The notes under the pieces are model-generated. The model had not been told where the DNA came from. It did not search any database and saw only the letters and a list, made by a program, of their open reading frames with translations. A stretch of DNA of 64,000 bases from Cucumis sativus. Lineage: Eukaryota > Streptophyta > Magnoliopsida > Cucurbitales > Cucurbitaceae. Both the position numbers and the translations under genes were made by a program. Shown here piece by piece: positions 26,896-40,138 of the stretch (the stretch's first letter is position 1; each line of letters opens with the position of its first letter). The stretch is from contig NC_026659.2 in assembly GCF_000004075.3 (NCBI RefSeq), forward strand, positions 25,686,272-25,750,271, written 5' to 3'.

Positions 26896-29800
26896 GGATA
26901 TCCAACAGTTTGCTTCTGAGACTCGCAGTTCTGGATGCAGGGTGAATATTATCTAATTTTTTTCAAGGGGCACTTTATAAAAGAGGTTATGGTTTTTTTT
27001 TTCCTTTTTCCTTTTTCCTTTTTCTGTTTACGGGAGCTTTTAGCAAACTATTTGTCATTATACTGTAATATCAGAATGGTTAGCCTTGGTTTATGTGTTT
27101 TGGGCTCTTTTTCAGGGCTTTTACTCGCTGTTCTTTTCTTTTCGATTTCTAGCTCAAACTAGTTGATGTATCATTCCATGTTGGATTTGTCTCATAACCA
27201 ATTCTTTTGTTGCTACTGTCTCTATTTCGTTGCATGAATGGTAGTAACAAATGATGATGCCGCTTAATTAAGTCATTTTTTTTTCAATCTCAATGAAGCT
27301 TTTCCAGTTTAAGATGATATGATTAGATGGATCTAAGCATCGATTAGCCCACGCAATTTTGAAATGTTGTCAATATATAATGTCTGACATGTTTTCCTTT
27401 AAGGTTCACTCAGTATCAAAAATTCTCATCGTAAGAGTTTTTCTAACCCAATTCAATAGTTTTATACAAAGTTATATACTCCTGATGTCTGTGGTATGTT
27501 TACGATTTTGAAATCACTTGTCAGTTTCGTGTTTGAAGTAATTCTAACAAGTGTTCTACACTAACAGTGAGAGAGCATTGGAGCATGGAATTGATTTTGA
27601 ATGCATAGTTTTTTAATAACTTTTTGCCATGTTTGAAGTAATTCTAAAAAGTATACCCATTTGGGAACTACTTGAAAGAATTGAATTTTCAAGTTATATT
27701 TAAAAAGCAAGAGTGTTTCTAAAATTATTTTTTTTCGCAATAAAACTATTGTTTAGCCAAGCAAAAAATCAAGAAATTTAGAGATGAATTTTCTTTTCAT
27801 AGGCACAATTTTCAAAAAGTAAAAACAAAAAAGATGTTTTTCAAAGTGAATCTAATATTTTACTCTGCACTCCTAAGTCTTGTTCACACCATAAAAAATA
27901 ATTTTAAATGATTAGAGAAATATTTTCCATATATTTCAAAGAATAATTTTAGTTATACCATGATCACTTTCAAACCTATATTAAATAGAAAAGAGAATCT
28001 TAGAGGTTTAAAAATAGAGACAATGGGAATCTCTAGTTGGATCCGCATGGTTATGGGCATGAGCGTGGGCATAGGAATAGGCATGGACCGACCTGTTATA
28101 TCTTTTTCTTGATTGCGAAACCAAAACGAAAATCAAGCTGGCCTTGGAAAGATATGGCTATGATTTATGAATCGAGATGCCAATTTTATTACTCTCTAAA
28201 CCCAAATTCCATTGGCATAAAAGAATATATAGGGCATCCCAGTTCCTGGCTGCCATTTTATTTCCATGGTTTTTCTTGTGGACTAAGATGTTTTGACCCT
28301 ATCCCAATTTGCCAAACCAATCCTACACACTCACTTCCCTTCTAACCATTGGAAAGAACACACCCAACAGCCTTTCTCTCGAGCTTATGCAAGACTGCCC
28401 CACGCTTGAAAATTGAAACCTCCCATGGGCGTGAGGGCAGGATTGTCCACATTATGGACAGTCTCAGTCGTTCTCGTTAGTATCAACTTGCAACTTGTAT
28501 TACGTTAGCAATTATAACGACTCATCAAAATCTATTTTCTTTACGTATCTCTTCTTTGAGAAAAAAAAAGTGAATAAATAAAACATAAGTTACACATAAC
28601 ATGTCCAAGAATGATTCTAAAATAAATAAAATCATTTCGAATCACACTTTTATTCCTTTCAAACATATTTAATATTTAATCTTGAGACTTTTAAATATAC
28701 TTGTGATACTGTTCAAATTGATCTTGAATTATTAAAAGAAATTTTCGAGTGACTTCAACCATTTTAAAATAACTACGTCCAATTATGTCATTACACATCT
28801 CTTAATTTTTCAAAGTCGAAAAGTTTTGAAGAACTTGTTTTCTCAATATGATGGGCTCCCCTCTTGTCCCCTCTCTCCAAGCCATCATTTATCAAGTGAA
28901 AGAAATGCTCTTGATAATGATGCCACATGACTACAAACTCTATTTGGCATGGAGTCAATATTTTAATTAACATTATACTATAATCTTTTACATTAATTCA
29001 AAGCCTCATTTTCCCCAATCCTATGTTAAAAAAAGACATTTAAATTTACATTTTAAATGGTTAATCTAAGCTTGTTTAGAGTCGTCGAACATGCAAGTGA
29101 ACTAACCTATAAAAGAATTTGTATTGATTAGTTTTGAGCTACATGCACTTCAATACTTAAGTTACCGTATGAAAAAAAATGTTGAAAGCTAAGTAACTGT
29201 TTCTATAGGTACAAACGTGGGAAGAAAAGTATATACATAGAAAAGTTGTACTTTTATTTTTTGGAAACTTTGATATTGACTCTTCAAAAGGTTGAATAAG
29301 TCTCTCCAAACTCTATGGATGATAATATATTTAACAAAAGTTAACAGGTGATGTAACGATACTTGGGTACTTTTTCTATCCATACATACCCAAAAGAATA
29401 ACAATAGTAATCAACTTTAAATTTTTTTAACTGAATGAAATAAGGGTTGATCGACCCAAATATTTTTTATTAATCATATCATTTTTAAGAATTAATCTAG
29501 TAATGAATTTTTATACATATCTATTTAGAAAGGGAGTGTGTTTAATGTTAATGTTAGATAGAAATTGAAGTAGTAATATATTAAATCATGGTTCATTATC
29601 ATGGATGATATTTTGAAGAGAATGGATCTCAATCAAAGCATATTAAGAATCTTCTCCATATAATTGTGATTGACATTAATGGCATTGAACAAATCAACTT
29701 CATTGCCATTGCCTTCAAGTGTTGTTTCTTCTACAACATTTCAATTCAACCCAATGCCCCATATTCTTTCCCTTCCCCTTTTTTCTTTCTTTTTCCCTTT

Positions 29801-30691
29801 TCATTTCTTAATTTCCACCGTTTTTAAGACCCACAAATTAGAAGTAATGAAATAAACAAAAATCGACATTTAAATTTACGTTGTTCATTATCAACAATAA
29901 TGTGCTAGGTTTAAAGCTTACAATCACCGGTAGGTAAAGAAACAATTTCTTTTAATCTTAAGGAGAACATAGTTTATGTAATACAAATATAACATGGAAA
30001 TAGGGTCAATAGAATTTTGTGTTTTAAACTTTAAATTGAACAGGTTCGAATGAAAATATAATTAAACAATAATTTAATATAATTTAGGTTTCAAAGGTGT
30101 TGCTCTGGAGCTCCCGGAAGATACTTTTTCCTTGGACCATGACTCGCATGGTGTTACGGGACAAATCGAGACTATAAATTTTTTATGCATTGAGGTCCTA
30201 ACTGTTAGACTCTATGTTTGATCATTCAAAGTATCAAATACAACGTAACTTTGACGTATCTCAACAATAAAGCTAGCTACTCTCATTTTCTTTTATACGA
30301 AAGGTTCAAGGAAAATAATGGCATATCACAACAAAAAAAGAAGAAGAATGAATTGTGCCCTACACTCAACTCAGGGAAGCATTTTTAACCATAAACAAAC
30401 AATAAATCTCTTCTTAATAAAATGTTCTTAAGTTGAAGCAATTATTATATTATAGTACATGATCGATCAACATTAATAAAAAATTTGTTGAAATATTTCA
30501 TCTTAAATAGTCAATAGACAGTTATCACATGTCTGTGTAAAACACTTCTTTATGGTTAGAGATAGTTGGAATGGCTGGTCCGGGGAATGAAAGAGATAAG
30601 GGAGAAATGATTATAATAAAAAGAGGATTAGGATAATTCATATTTAGGAGGAGGAATAATAAATGGAAGGATTATGGTGAATTTATAGTAA

Positions 30692-31004
30692 TGGTTGTTT
30701 GGGGTGAGAAGATTATGATAAAATAAAATTATTATTTTTTAATTTGTACAACACAAATATTCGTATTTTAAATTTACCAAAATTTGAAATTTTTATCGAA
30801 AAACATGTTTCATTAATTTTTCTAAATACAGTGTCAATTTTGAACGTTTTGTACGCAAGCTTTCTGTGTCAAAAAATTAATTGATGTGTTATGTGTGAAA
30901 GAATTTATATCTATTTCTTTTCCCCGTTATTCCTTTCCTAAACATGGAAATGATCTAGTCCTTTCCTTTTCTTTTCTTTCGTTTCCCTCCTCTAAACATC
31001 CCCT
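30692..31004. mobile_element. Possible PIF/Harbinger-like MITE
   Basis: The block starts TGGTTGTTTGGGG, and the inverse of its right end begins AGGGGATGTTTAGAGG. The two match only partly. It is flanked by TAA at 30689-30691 and 31005-31007. The call is weak because the inverted ends are imperfect and a 3-bp flank can occur by chance. Confidence 0.3.
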
Positions 31005-31589
31005 TAAGTTCATAGCCCGTTCCACATTAAGAAACGACTTACAAGTGGTTAAAGAGGTCGTTAAGTCTTTTCGCTATTGTTGCTAGTATCCTCGGATGGG
31101 TGGTGGGTTCTATACATACACACACATATATAAAAGATCACATCTCACTCTTCCTCTCTTTTCTCAAAAAACATCGACCCTTTTTCAAATTATGAAACAT
31201 TCTTTATATCTCCATTTTCACTTGATTCCAACCTTTTTCCACGAGTGAACATTCGAGGTAGGTATTATGTTAAATCTTTGAAAGCAATCAACTAAAATAG
31301 TTTCAAAGTAATAGTTTCGACCCACCTTTGAAAAAATAGAATGACTTTTCATTTGATGTGTTTTACTATATTAAATAATTACATGATATTTTTTTTTCCA
31401 CATGATAATTAGACGATGAAAACAGAAAATATAGGAAATGGCCAAAAATTCATAGTTTGTGGAATCTTCTTCACCTTCCTTTACCATTAACCAATCATCT
31501 TCATAATCATCAATTATCAGAAAACGACCAAAGCTCTTCATTTCAGTTTCATTTCACTCGCATTTGCATTTGCATTTCCCCCCTTACAT

Positions 31590-31597
31590 TATATAAA
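31590..31597 (+). promoter_or_regulatory. TATA box of the galactinol synthase gene
   Basis: TATATAAA about 100 bp upstream of the ATG at 31696, followed by an ACC/CAA-rich leader typical of plant 5' UTRs. Confidence 0.6.
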
Positions 31598-31695
31598 CCA
31601 ACCTCAAATCTCTCTCCGATTTCAACACCCAACAAACAAACACAACCAATAACAAATATTAACCTTCTTTCCCTCGCTTCTTCAGGACTTCAAAA

Positions 31696-33328
31696 ATGGC
31701 TCTTGAACTTCCTGAGAATATCCTAACCACTGCTGCAAGTTCGGAGAGGGCGTATGTGACGTTCTTGGCTGGAAATGGAGACTACATAAAAGGGGTGGTC
31801 GGCTTGGCCAAAGGGTTGCGGAAGGTGGCCACTGCATACCCTCTTGTGGTGGCAGTGCTGCCGGACGTTCCGATGGAACATCGGAAAATTTTGAAGGCTC
31901 AAGGTTGCATTATTCGAGAAATCGAACCTATTTATCCTCCTAAAAACCAAATCCAATTCGCCATGGCGTATTATGTGATCAACTACTCCAAGCTTCGGAT
32001 TTGGAACGTAAGTGCATGCAAATATTCCTAATCATTTGATAAACTTAATAAAAATTCATTAATAATAGTTATTGGACGTAAATTTAAAAGTTTGAATACT
32101 TTTCTAATAATTATAAAACAAAATTTTCAAATATTTTTCTCGTTTAATTTTTTCTCAAATTTTTCGATAGTGTAAAATTGTTGGTCACTGTTATAGAAAC
32201 CTAGAGAATCCTAATATTTGAATGACGTTTAAAGATAATTGTTCATGCAGATAAATGTTTCACTTTTAAAATATCATTGTTACACATAACAATTAAAATT
32301 AAAGCTTAAATACCGTAGTAAAAATCTGAATATACTTGAACACATATTCACAAAGTTCAATAACCAAATAATGATCGATCCCAAAGTGTGAAAGTATAGA
32401 CCCTAAACTCTCAATCATAGAAAGAACAATATTTTTGTATGTATTACCCATAACATCCATTTTCTTATACCTCCGGATGAATTATGATTAGATAAATAGA
32501 TGTAAATGGCAAAAAGGCACACATAATAAAAAAGCTGATATATTGGAATGCAGTTTGTGGAGTACAAAAAGATGATATATTTAGATGGAGACATTCAAGT
32601 ATACCAAAACATAGACCATTTATTCGAGGAAGAAGATGGCCATTTCTACGCCGTAATGGACTGCTTTTGTGAGAAGACTTGGAGCCACTCCCCACAGTAC
32701 CAGATTGGTTACTGCCAGCAATGCCCAGACCGAGTCAAGTGGCCACCCGCCTCCGGTTCCCCTCCACCACTCTACTTCAATGCTGGAATGTTCGTGTTCG
32801 AACCGAGTCTTGAAACGTACAAGTCGCTACTGGAGACTCTGCATGTAACGGCGCCGACTCCGTTTGCTGAGCAGGATTTCCTAAACATGTTCTTTGGGAA
32901 GGTTTATAAGCCCATTTCTGCTACGTATAATTTGGTTTTAGCTATGCTGTGGCGCCATCCCGAGAATGTTCCTGATGTTCATAATGTTAAAGTTGTTCAT
33001 TACTGTGCTGCTGTAAGCCTTTCTTTTTCTAACTTCCTTTCATTTTTTTACCTCTTAATCACACCTGAATTTCCTTTTTCTTATTTGTTTATGAAAACAG
33101 GGATCGAAACCATGGAGGTATACAGGGCAAGAAGCAAACATGGAAAGAGACGACATCAAAATGTTGGTGTCAAAATGGTGGGACATTTACAACGACACTT
33201 CGCTCGATTTGAAGGAAGTGGATAAGGAAGACGATGAGGCCCAAGTACAAGCACGGCCCAAATTCTCGATATTGGGCTCCATTACTGAGCCCAATATTGC
33301 CTATGTTCCTGCACCTTCGGCTGCTTGA
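31696..33328 (+). CDS. Galactinol synthase (GT8 family)
   Basis: Three exons (31696-32007, 32554-33012, 33101-33328) give 332 residues, the normal length. The enzyme transfers galactose from UDP-galactose to myo-inositol, making galactinol, the first committed step of raffinose-family oligosaccharide synthesis in the cytosol. Cucurbits transport these sugars in phloem, so the gene fits the suspected host. Visible features: the N-terminal AYVTFLAGNGDYIKGVVGLAKGLR nucleotide-sugar fold, the metal-binding DGD at 115-117 in MIYLDGDIQVY, the donor-site segment PPLYFNAGMFVFEP, HYCAAGSKPWRYTG, and the characteristic C-terminal APSAA. The three-exon structure matches the family as I know it. Several paralogues exist in plants, so I do not number it. 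Confidence 0.96.
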
Positions 33329-34519
33329 TGAAATTCAAAACCATACTATTTTTATTTTATATCCAATCTTTTATGAAATATAAACGTATCAACTAAGAAC
33401 CAAAACTTCAATACCCATTTATCTTAGAGCTCATAAGACTCCTATTGTATTCCAAAATGATGAAAGAAAAAAAAAACCATAACAATTATAATTCTACGAT
33501 AAGAGAATATAGGAGTGAATAAATAAGAAGTAACCTTCTCTTTTATATTTATTGTTTCTATAATTTTACGAATGTAAATTTATTTAATATAACTTCTAAA
33601 TGTCAGTTTTCTTTTCCTAAGTGTAATTGTAAATTTATGGCATACACACCTACGTTTTATATTTGAAAATTTTGAAATGAAACTATCTCGTAAATGGAAT
33701 TTATTAAAAACTCCAAAAATCGTTACAATTTTTACCTACTATCTAATTAATTTTTGTTTAAAATTCTTAAAAAATTGTATGTATCGAATAAAACTGATTT
33801 TGAAAAAAAATTGGTCCTAAAGCTAATAAAATTAGTGAGTTTTGAGGGATTTATTCATGTATTAACCAAACTTAATAAATTTGTGGAAATTATTTCTATC
33901 GCTAAAATTGGCAAGTTTACTTCCATTTTTAAGTTACTTTCTACTGAAATTAGTGGGTATTTTTAAAAATAAGTTATTTGGAAATAAATTAGAGTATTGA
34001 AACTAACTCAAAATAAAATTTAAAATTACTTTCAAATTTTATTTAAAAGATTCTATGAATAACACAACTGTGGAGATTAGAATCAAACCTTCTAAAGTTC
34101 GTGGAAAGATCGGATTTAGTTTAAGAAACTCGTTTTAGCTTTAATTCTTACCAAACAAATCTTAATTGGATATGAAAGTTTAGGAGAAAAAAATGAAAAA
34201 CTCACGTGTAATTAATTTTTTGTTAATGTAGAAAAAGGATCATTTGAGACTCTCAGTGCCCAATTTCTGACGTATCTAACCACCGGACAACGGTGGGACT
34301 CATCTTGTTCGTTATCTCCGGAAAGTCAACCGTTGATATTGATTGAAATGCCTTTCCGATCAAACTCCGATGCTATCTCGATCGGCTCTTCTTAAATTTT
34401 CTAAGAGTTGTTCCTTAGGGTTTTAGCTTTGAATGTTTCACCACGCTTCAATTTTAGATCTCTCGACTTCTTCGCCAACAAAGACCTAGCCAGCTAACTG
34501 CCGTACGATTTTCGGTAGG
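33329..34519. other. Intergenic, galactinol synthase to pantothenate kinase
   Basis: A 3' UTR followed by AT-rich DNA. Composition becomes more balanced from about 34230, probably the promoter and leader of the kinase gene; no clear TATA box was seen. The short open frame at 33754-33966 is low-complexity. Confidence 0.5.
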
Positions 34520-37500
34520 ATGGATCTTGGAATAAACGGAAACGGAGTTAATTCGGACGTACAATCTGACAGCCAAATATCTCATTTGGCATTGGATATT
34601 GGGGGTAATTCTTTTTCAGTTCATCCTGTTTTCTGATTCTACCACATTGGATCATCTTATTGTACTCTCCCTTTCTTTCCTTTTTTTGGGTTTTCTTTGA
34701 TCTTAATATTTTGGCATTTCTTGTAGGCACTCTTGCTAAGTTGGTGTATTTTTGTGGGAACAAGAAATTGTTGAAAAATGATGAAGTTCAGAGTTCTGTT
34801 AAAGCTGGTGGAAGAAGCCGTACTATTATCCAAGGGAAGCTTCATTTTACCAAGTTTGAAACAAGCAAAATTGATGAATGTGTAGCGTTTATTAATCGCA
34901 AGCAACTTGGTATGAGTGATTTCCTTTGTGCCATTTACACTTGCGTCTGATTTTTTTTTCTTTCATTTGAACTTGTTTAATTAGTATGACTGATCTGGTC
35001 GTATAAGAAATATGAAATGGAAAAAGAATTCCTCTGCTTAGTTTTCTGTATGTAGATGCCAATCTATTCGGGCTTAGGAAGGGAAGATGTCCTTGACATA
35101 TTAAAGGGTTACCTTTCGCCTAAGATTAATCAGTGTTTTGTATAAGAACATCATGGCTAAATAGAGTTGTTCGTAGAATTGCTTAGGTCCTGTTTGGCAA
35201 TCATTTTATTTTTTGTTTTTAGTTCTTAGAAATTTAATCTATAAACACTTATTCCACTTCTAAATTTCTTGTTTTGTTATTTACCTTTTACCAATATTTT
35301 CAAAACAAAACCAAGTATTGAAAACTGAAAATTTTAGTTTTTAAAAACTTGTAAGAAATTGAGTGGTAACTTTTGGTGGTGGGGAGGAAACACTTCATTT
35401 TCAAAAATCAAATAGTTAACAAATGGGGCCTTAACCTTTCCTTCATTTAGTAGCCTAAAATTATAAAATGGGGTAACATGCAAAGTGAGAAATGAACTAA
35501 ATATGCCCCAAAATAATCATTACCTTTTTTCTTTCGGCCATCATGTTAATGTCTTTGTGTCCCTTTTTGCTATATCTTCCCCTGCTGCTCTGCTGAAAAC
35601 TGAAAACTAATCCAGGTTCCCACCACCCCAAGGATCTTGACAATGACAGAATTGTTGTAAAGGTACATACTTTACCTTGTTGTTTTGTTCTTCTGAAGCG
35701 TGCAAATTTATTGAGTGGTAACTTTTGGTGAGAAGGCCACTGGTGGTGGAGCATTTAAATTTGCTGATCTCTTCAAAGAAAAGCTCGATTTTTGTTTAGA
35801 CAAGGAAGATGAGATGGATTGCCTCGTTGCTGGAGCAAATTTTCTCCTAAAGGTTGGCTAGACTATGTATCTATTTTGGTTTATATACTTGAAATGTTGT
35901 ATAATGTGACATCATTCATAAATCTCATGAAGTCGGATAATTGAAGCTAGAACTGTACTTCAATTCTATTACACTTCATGTTCCTATTTATGTTATGTTT
36001 TAGGCAGTCAACCAAGAAGCATTTACCTACATAGGTGGTCAAAAGGAGTTCGTGCAGATTAACCAAGATGATTTGTATCCTTACCTCCTTGTCAACATTG
36101 GCTCTGGAGTCAGCATGATTAAGGTATGGTCAAAATGGTGTTTACTTATTCAATTTCCTGACCATAGCATTTTCATGAGTTCGCCATTTCTTAAACCTGA
36201 AATTATTTGTATTGCAATTAGTAGGTGGATGGAAATGGAAAGTTTGAGCGGGTAAGTGGAACAAGCCTTGGTGGCGGGACATTCTGGGGTTTGGGTAAGC
36301 TTTTGACAAAGTGCAACAGGTAGTACTTTCATTCACTTGATCATTAGAATTAATTGTTTATTTTGGGATATGGTTTAAAGCTTTTTTTAGAAAGTTCATC
36401 TCTTTACTGTTTATGCTTTTTGGTTCTTTATATAAATTTATATCCCTCGTTTATAGAATTTAAGCACTAAGCAAGACTTTTATGAATGATTTACTTTCTT
36501 GCTTTAAACGCAAATCTAAAATCTCAGTTTTGACGAATTGTTGGAATTGAGTCACCAAGGGAATAATAGAGTGGTAGACATGCTTGTTGGAGATATATAT
36601 GGTGGAACAGATTATTCTAAGGTACTCATTTCTACTGATAACACATGCTTATTCCTCTTCCATGACCAATGTTAGTGCATCTATTTAGGGAATAGTCTTT
36701 AATTTATCGAGGCGACGTGTCCTTTTTAGCTACAACTTACAAGCCCTTCACTCTTTTCTGCCCTCTAATGATTCAGATGGGTCTTTCATCCACAGCCATT
36801 GCTTCTAGCTTTGGCAAGACAATATCAACAAACAAGGTGCTTGAGAACTACAGGACTGAGGATCTTGCTCGGTCCCTTCTTAGAATGATTTCAAACAACA
36901 TTGGACAGGTAAGTCACTGTGATAAGACTTCATTTACTTGCAAAATGAAGTAGAAACTTTGGAAATATAAGATGTTGTGAATTTAATTCTCCCCAGCTTG
37001 CCTATCTTACTGCACTTCGATTTGGACTCAAGAGAATATTTTTTGGAGGATTTTTCATACGTGGTCAATCTTATACTATGGACACCATATCTGTTGCCGT
37101 TCATTACTGGTAAAAATATATCACCACTTTTTCTTTTTTGGATTCTCATGGAAATAACTGAGACTGACTGATGTTATTTTAATCAAACCCAATCATTCAA
37201 AATAATTTACAAACATGAAAAAATTTAAATTTAGTTTTCAACCAATGATAGACTACATCTCTAGTAGAAGTCTATTAGAGATAGATTCTATCGCAGATAA
37301 ATTTTGCTATATTTACAATTCTTTATAAATGCTACTATTCACATAGTTATTATCTCTAAAAATGCCACCTAATGCAATTACTCTTAAATATTACTTCATT
37401 TTTCCTTTTAGGTCGAAGGGCGATGCGCAAGCAATGTTCTTGCGACACGAAGGATTTCTTGGGGCCTTAGGTGCTTTTGTGAACTATAACAAACAGGGCC

Positions 37501-37619
37501 ACGATAACTTGATATTAATGCAACAAGTCCAAAAACACAAGCCGGAGCCTGATGGTACAACAACAGAAGAGGAAGACAGTGAGTATGCAAGCATAGATTG
37601 TAGTGTCTATATAGATTAA
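34520..37619 (+). CDS. Pantothenate kinase (eukaryotic type II, PanK)
   Basis: Ten exons: 34520-34604, 34727-34909, 35616-35662, 35736-35852, 36004-36123, 36225-36319, 36528-36621, 36777-36908, 36997-37109 and 37412-37619. They give 397 residues. The enzyme phosphorylates pantothenate in the first, rate-setting step of coenzyme A synthesis. Visible features: the N-terminal ATP-binding strand [86 protein letters not shown], and the C-terminal [18 protein letters not shown]. It is a stand-alone kinase, shorter than the plant PANK2 form that carries an extra C-terminal domain; the frame ends in [17 protein letters not shown]. Intron 2 carries a Tourist-like MITE and intron 9 a degraded MITE relic. 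Splice phases are consistent throughout. Confidence 0.95.
35186..35430. mobile_element. Tourist-like (PIF/Harbinger) MITE in pantothenate kinase intron 2
   Basis: A 245-bp non-coding element. Its left end GGTCCTGTTTGGCAA and the inverse of its right end, GGCCCCATTTGTTAA, match at 11 of 15 positions, with mostly transitions between them. It is flanked by TTA on both sides (35183-35185 and 35431-35433), the standard PIF/Harbinger target duplication. The GG..CCTGTTTGG terminus is characteristic of Tourist-type MITEs. The interior is AT-rich with no open frame. Confidence 0.7.
37195..37350. mobile_element. Degraded relic of the GATAG-rich MITE family in pantothenate kinase intron 9
   Basis: Shares GATAGACTAC, AGAAGTCTATTAGAGATAGA and TTTTGCTATATTTACAATT with the 8724-8994 element. 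Ends are worn, edges are approximate and no flanking duplication was found. Confidence 0.4.
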
Positions 37620-39553
37620 GATTAGAGTCCATTTCGTTTCTTGAATTTTATCATTGTTGGTGCCAAGTATGGCGCCCTCCACGTTGTAGTCTTGCTCTCA
37701 TTGCCCATCTTATGGGTTGTAACTTTAATCTCTTTTACAACACGTCACATTGAGATATAGAATGAAATAAAACAAACTTTCTATAGCTGCTTAGCCATAC
37801 GTAAAAACTAATGCTACAAGCTTTCATTCCATCAATCCACAAATTCGAGAGTATTTATTCTTGCTTCTCTTCCTTAAAAATATGTTAGAATATGTCACTG
37901 ATGGGATGTCTCAAATATGTTAACTAGCACTCTGAATGATCGGTGGCCTTGAAACCTAATGGTATTATTCACGAGTTTGGCCTTAGGATTTGAAAGCATT
38001 AACTATATTTCTTTTAAACCCTTTGATCCTAGAGGCAGCTTTGCAATATGTACTTTTGATATTTCTCTCAAATGAAAAAAACAACTCTCTTCCTTTTCGT
38101 GGACGTAGCTAACATATTGTTAGTTAACCACAATCTTATTTCGATTTTCTTCCTGCTTACATTTTGATTGTCAGTTTCATAACCGTTACCTTGTAGACAT
38201 ATTTTGTTAGATGCTCCACATTAAGCCTGCTGCGTTTAGGACTCAACAGAACTGGCAACATCTTGTGTTCCCATCAGAAAGTTGGTCTTCTACATTCTAC
38301 AATTTGGGAACTTTTGGAAGGAAAATAACATATCATTGTCGTAATGATCCGAAGACATAAAAGGAAAAGCAAGAAGCAGAGCAGCTTTTATAAACATACT
38401 CTTCTTGGATGAAGAGAAAGCAGCAAAGATTTGAAAAAGAAGAAAGAAAAAAATTGAGGAGCGCCCCTAAGCCGCTTGGATTATGATGCTTTATGGTAGC
38501 AAATTAGAATTGTTACTCGAATCCCTATGTTGAACCCCACAATCCCATCCCTTTCTTTTGCACTACACAACAAATCACATTTCAAAACCACTTCCATTTC
38601 ATTTGTCTCTTTTGCTCTTCTCCCCCCTTCAATCATTGGTCTGTTTGGAGGGAAACTTTAAAATATTCCTAATAGTTCCTTCTCATTTTTAGGCAACTTG
38701 AGAACAGAGATCGCCAAAGCTGCAAACACAAGAGTGGCTTTGTTCACTTGATAAACAAGACAAAAGCAAAGGAAAGGAAATCAAGTTTTCTCCATTCTCA
38801 TTTGTTCTATTAATTAATGTTTTAATACGTATTGAATCTCACGTCATTTTTAAATAATGCTAACATAGGTTAGTATAAACAAAAGTACTATTCATATACA
38901 TATACATGACTATAGTACTAAACATTTTCAAATAACATTCAAATTCAAATTCCATTAGATAACATAGTTTGGTTCTTTGATTTCAAGAAATTTTTTGTTA
39001 ATTAAAAAATATATATATGTCCATAATGTTGGACAAAGAATAATGATTCAAAGTGATTGTTGTCTAAAAAGTACTTTAAATAGTTAATTTTCTCACAATG
39101 CTCTAAACTATATCCTAATTTTTTTTAATCTCCAACAATAATAAAAATACCAATTCCTTATCTTTCATTAAAACTCAAAATTTAAAGAATTTCCCCCAAA
39201 GAATATCTCTTTAGCTGTCTACCTCTTTACCAAAAGAAAGTTCCTCCCTTTTTGACCTCTTTCTCACTCTCTCTTAAACCCCATTTCTTTTCTTATTACA
39301 AAATTTCTTTTTTTTAAAAGAAAAAAAAAAAAAAAACCCTCTTAGAATCTCATCTCATCTCATTCATTATACATAACCCTCTTCCCAATGCAACCTTGTT
39401 GCTTCTTTGTTGAGTAAATTCCTTATCTCTCCCTTCTCTTCCACTCAAAGCACCACCACTTCCACTTCCATTTCAAATTACTAAATACCATTACCCAATC
39501 CAATTCAATCCAATCCCTCCACTTCCTTCATTTCTTCTAAACCTTAAGCCCAC
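37620..39553. other. Intergenic, pantothenate kinase to membrane-protein gene
   Basis: A 3' UTR, then AT-rich DNA with no supportable gene. The last 200 bp are CT- and CA-rich and probably form the leader of the next gene. Confidence 0.5.
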
Positions 39554-39580
39554 ATGTCGGAACTTCAACAACAACAACCT

Positions 39581-39619
<39 letters not shown>

Positions 39620-40138
39620 GCTTATGTTTATCCCGACACTGCCGCCACGTCCGCCGGCAGCCAAGTTCCTCCGCCTCACCATTCCAACGGCTCATTTGGG
39701 GCAGTTTTTATAGTTCTTGCCGTTATTGTTGTCATTTCAGCTCTTGCTTGTTTCCTTGGCCGTCTCTGTAACCGTCGAGTTGAAAACCATCAGAGGCCGA
39801 AGCCGGAGAAAAGCCACAGCGGCGCTCGACCCACTAGAGGAAAAGAACCTAAATTGCATCCTGATAAAGAAGGAGACATTGAATTTGGATTTGATTTGAG
39901 AAACCCAAGTGGGAAAGGCAAATTCCCATCTGGTGGCAATGGAAGTACTGGCAATGGAAATGGAGGAAGCAAAGGGAAAGGCAATGGTAATGGACCTATT
40001 GGGCTTAATGGGCCTAATGGCCATGGAAATAGCTTCAAACCCTTTGAAAATGGAGGGGAAACAAGAAGTGAAATCAAACATACAGACCATCATGAAGGAG
40101 ATTTCAATTTCAAAGCTGCAGGGCATCATCATGTTTGA
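39554..40138 (+). CDS. Single-pass membrane protein with poly-Gln N-terminus and Gly/Asn-rich tail, function unknown
   Basis: An intronless frame of 194 residues. The order is: a poly-Gln tract (residues 5-21, interrupted by one Pro); a Pro/Ser-rich segment; one strong transmembrane helix at about 49-69 (AVFIVLAVIVVISALACFLG); a basic juxtamembrane stretch (RLCNRRVENHQRPKPEK); EGDIEFGFDLRNPSGKGK; a Gly/Asn-rich repeat of GNG and GPNG units; and a His-rich C-terminus. The base composition of this stretch is clearly coding. It resembles a family of small uncharacterised plant proteins with one TM helix followed by DIEFGFDL, but I cannot name it. The Gln repeat is encoded largely by a CAG run and so may vary in length between accessions. 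No function is inferred. Confidence 0.8.
39579..39616 (+). repeat. CAG/CAA microsatellite encoding poly-Gln
   Basis: An almost pure CAG run within the N-terminal coding region of the membrane-protein gene. Being a triplet repeat, length changes would stay in frame. Confidence 0.9.

Larger units (their letters stand above)
26896..31695. other. Intergenic, ARF1 to galactinol synthase
   Basis: The first 350 bp are likely the ARF 3' UTR. The remainder is AT-rich with no supportable gene. The 102-codon frame at 28037-28345 has no domain. A possible MITE is at 30692-31004. The last 300 bp hold a TATA-like TATATAAA at 31590-31597 and a leader for the next gene. Confidence 0.5.

Noticed and set aside
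28037-28345. 102-codon open frame starting in a CATGG/GGGCATG-rich stretch
   Set aside because: The start lies in local low-complexity repeats and the rest shows no domain or conserved pattern. No promoter or splice context was seen.
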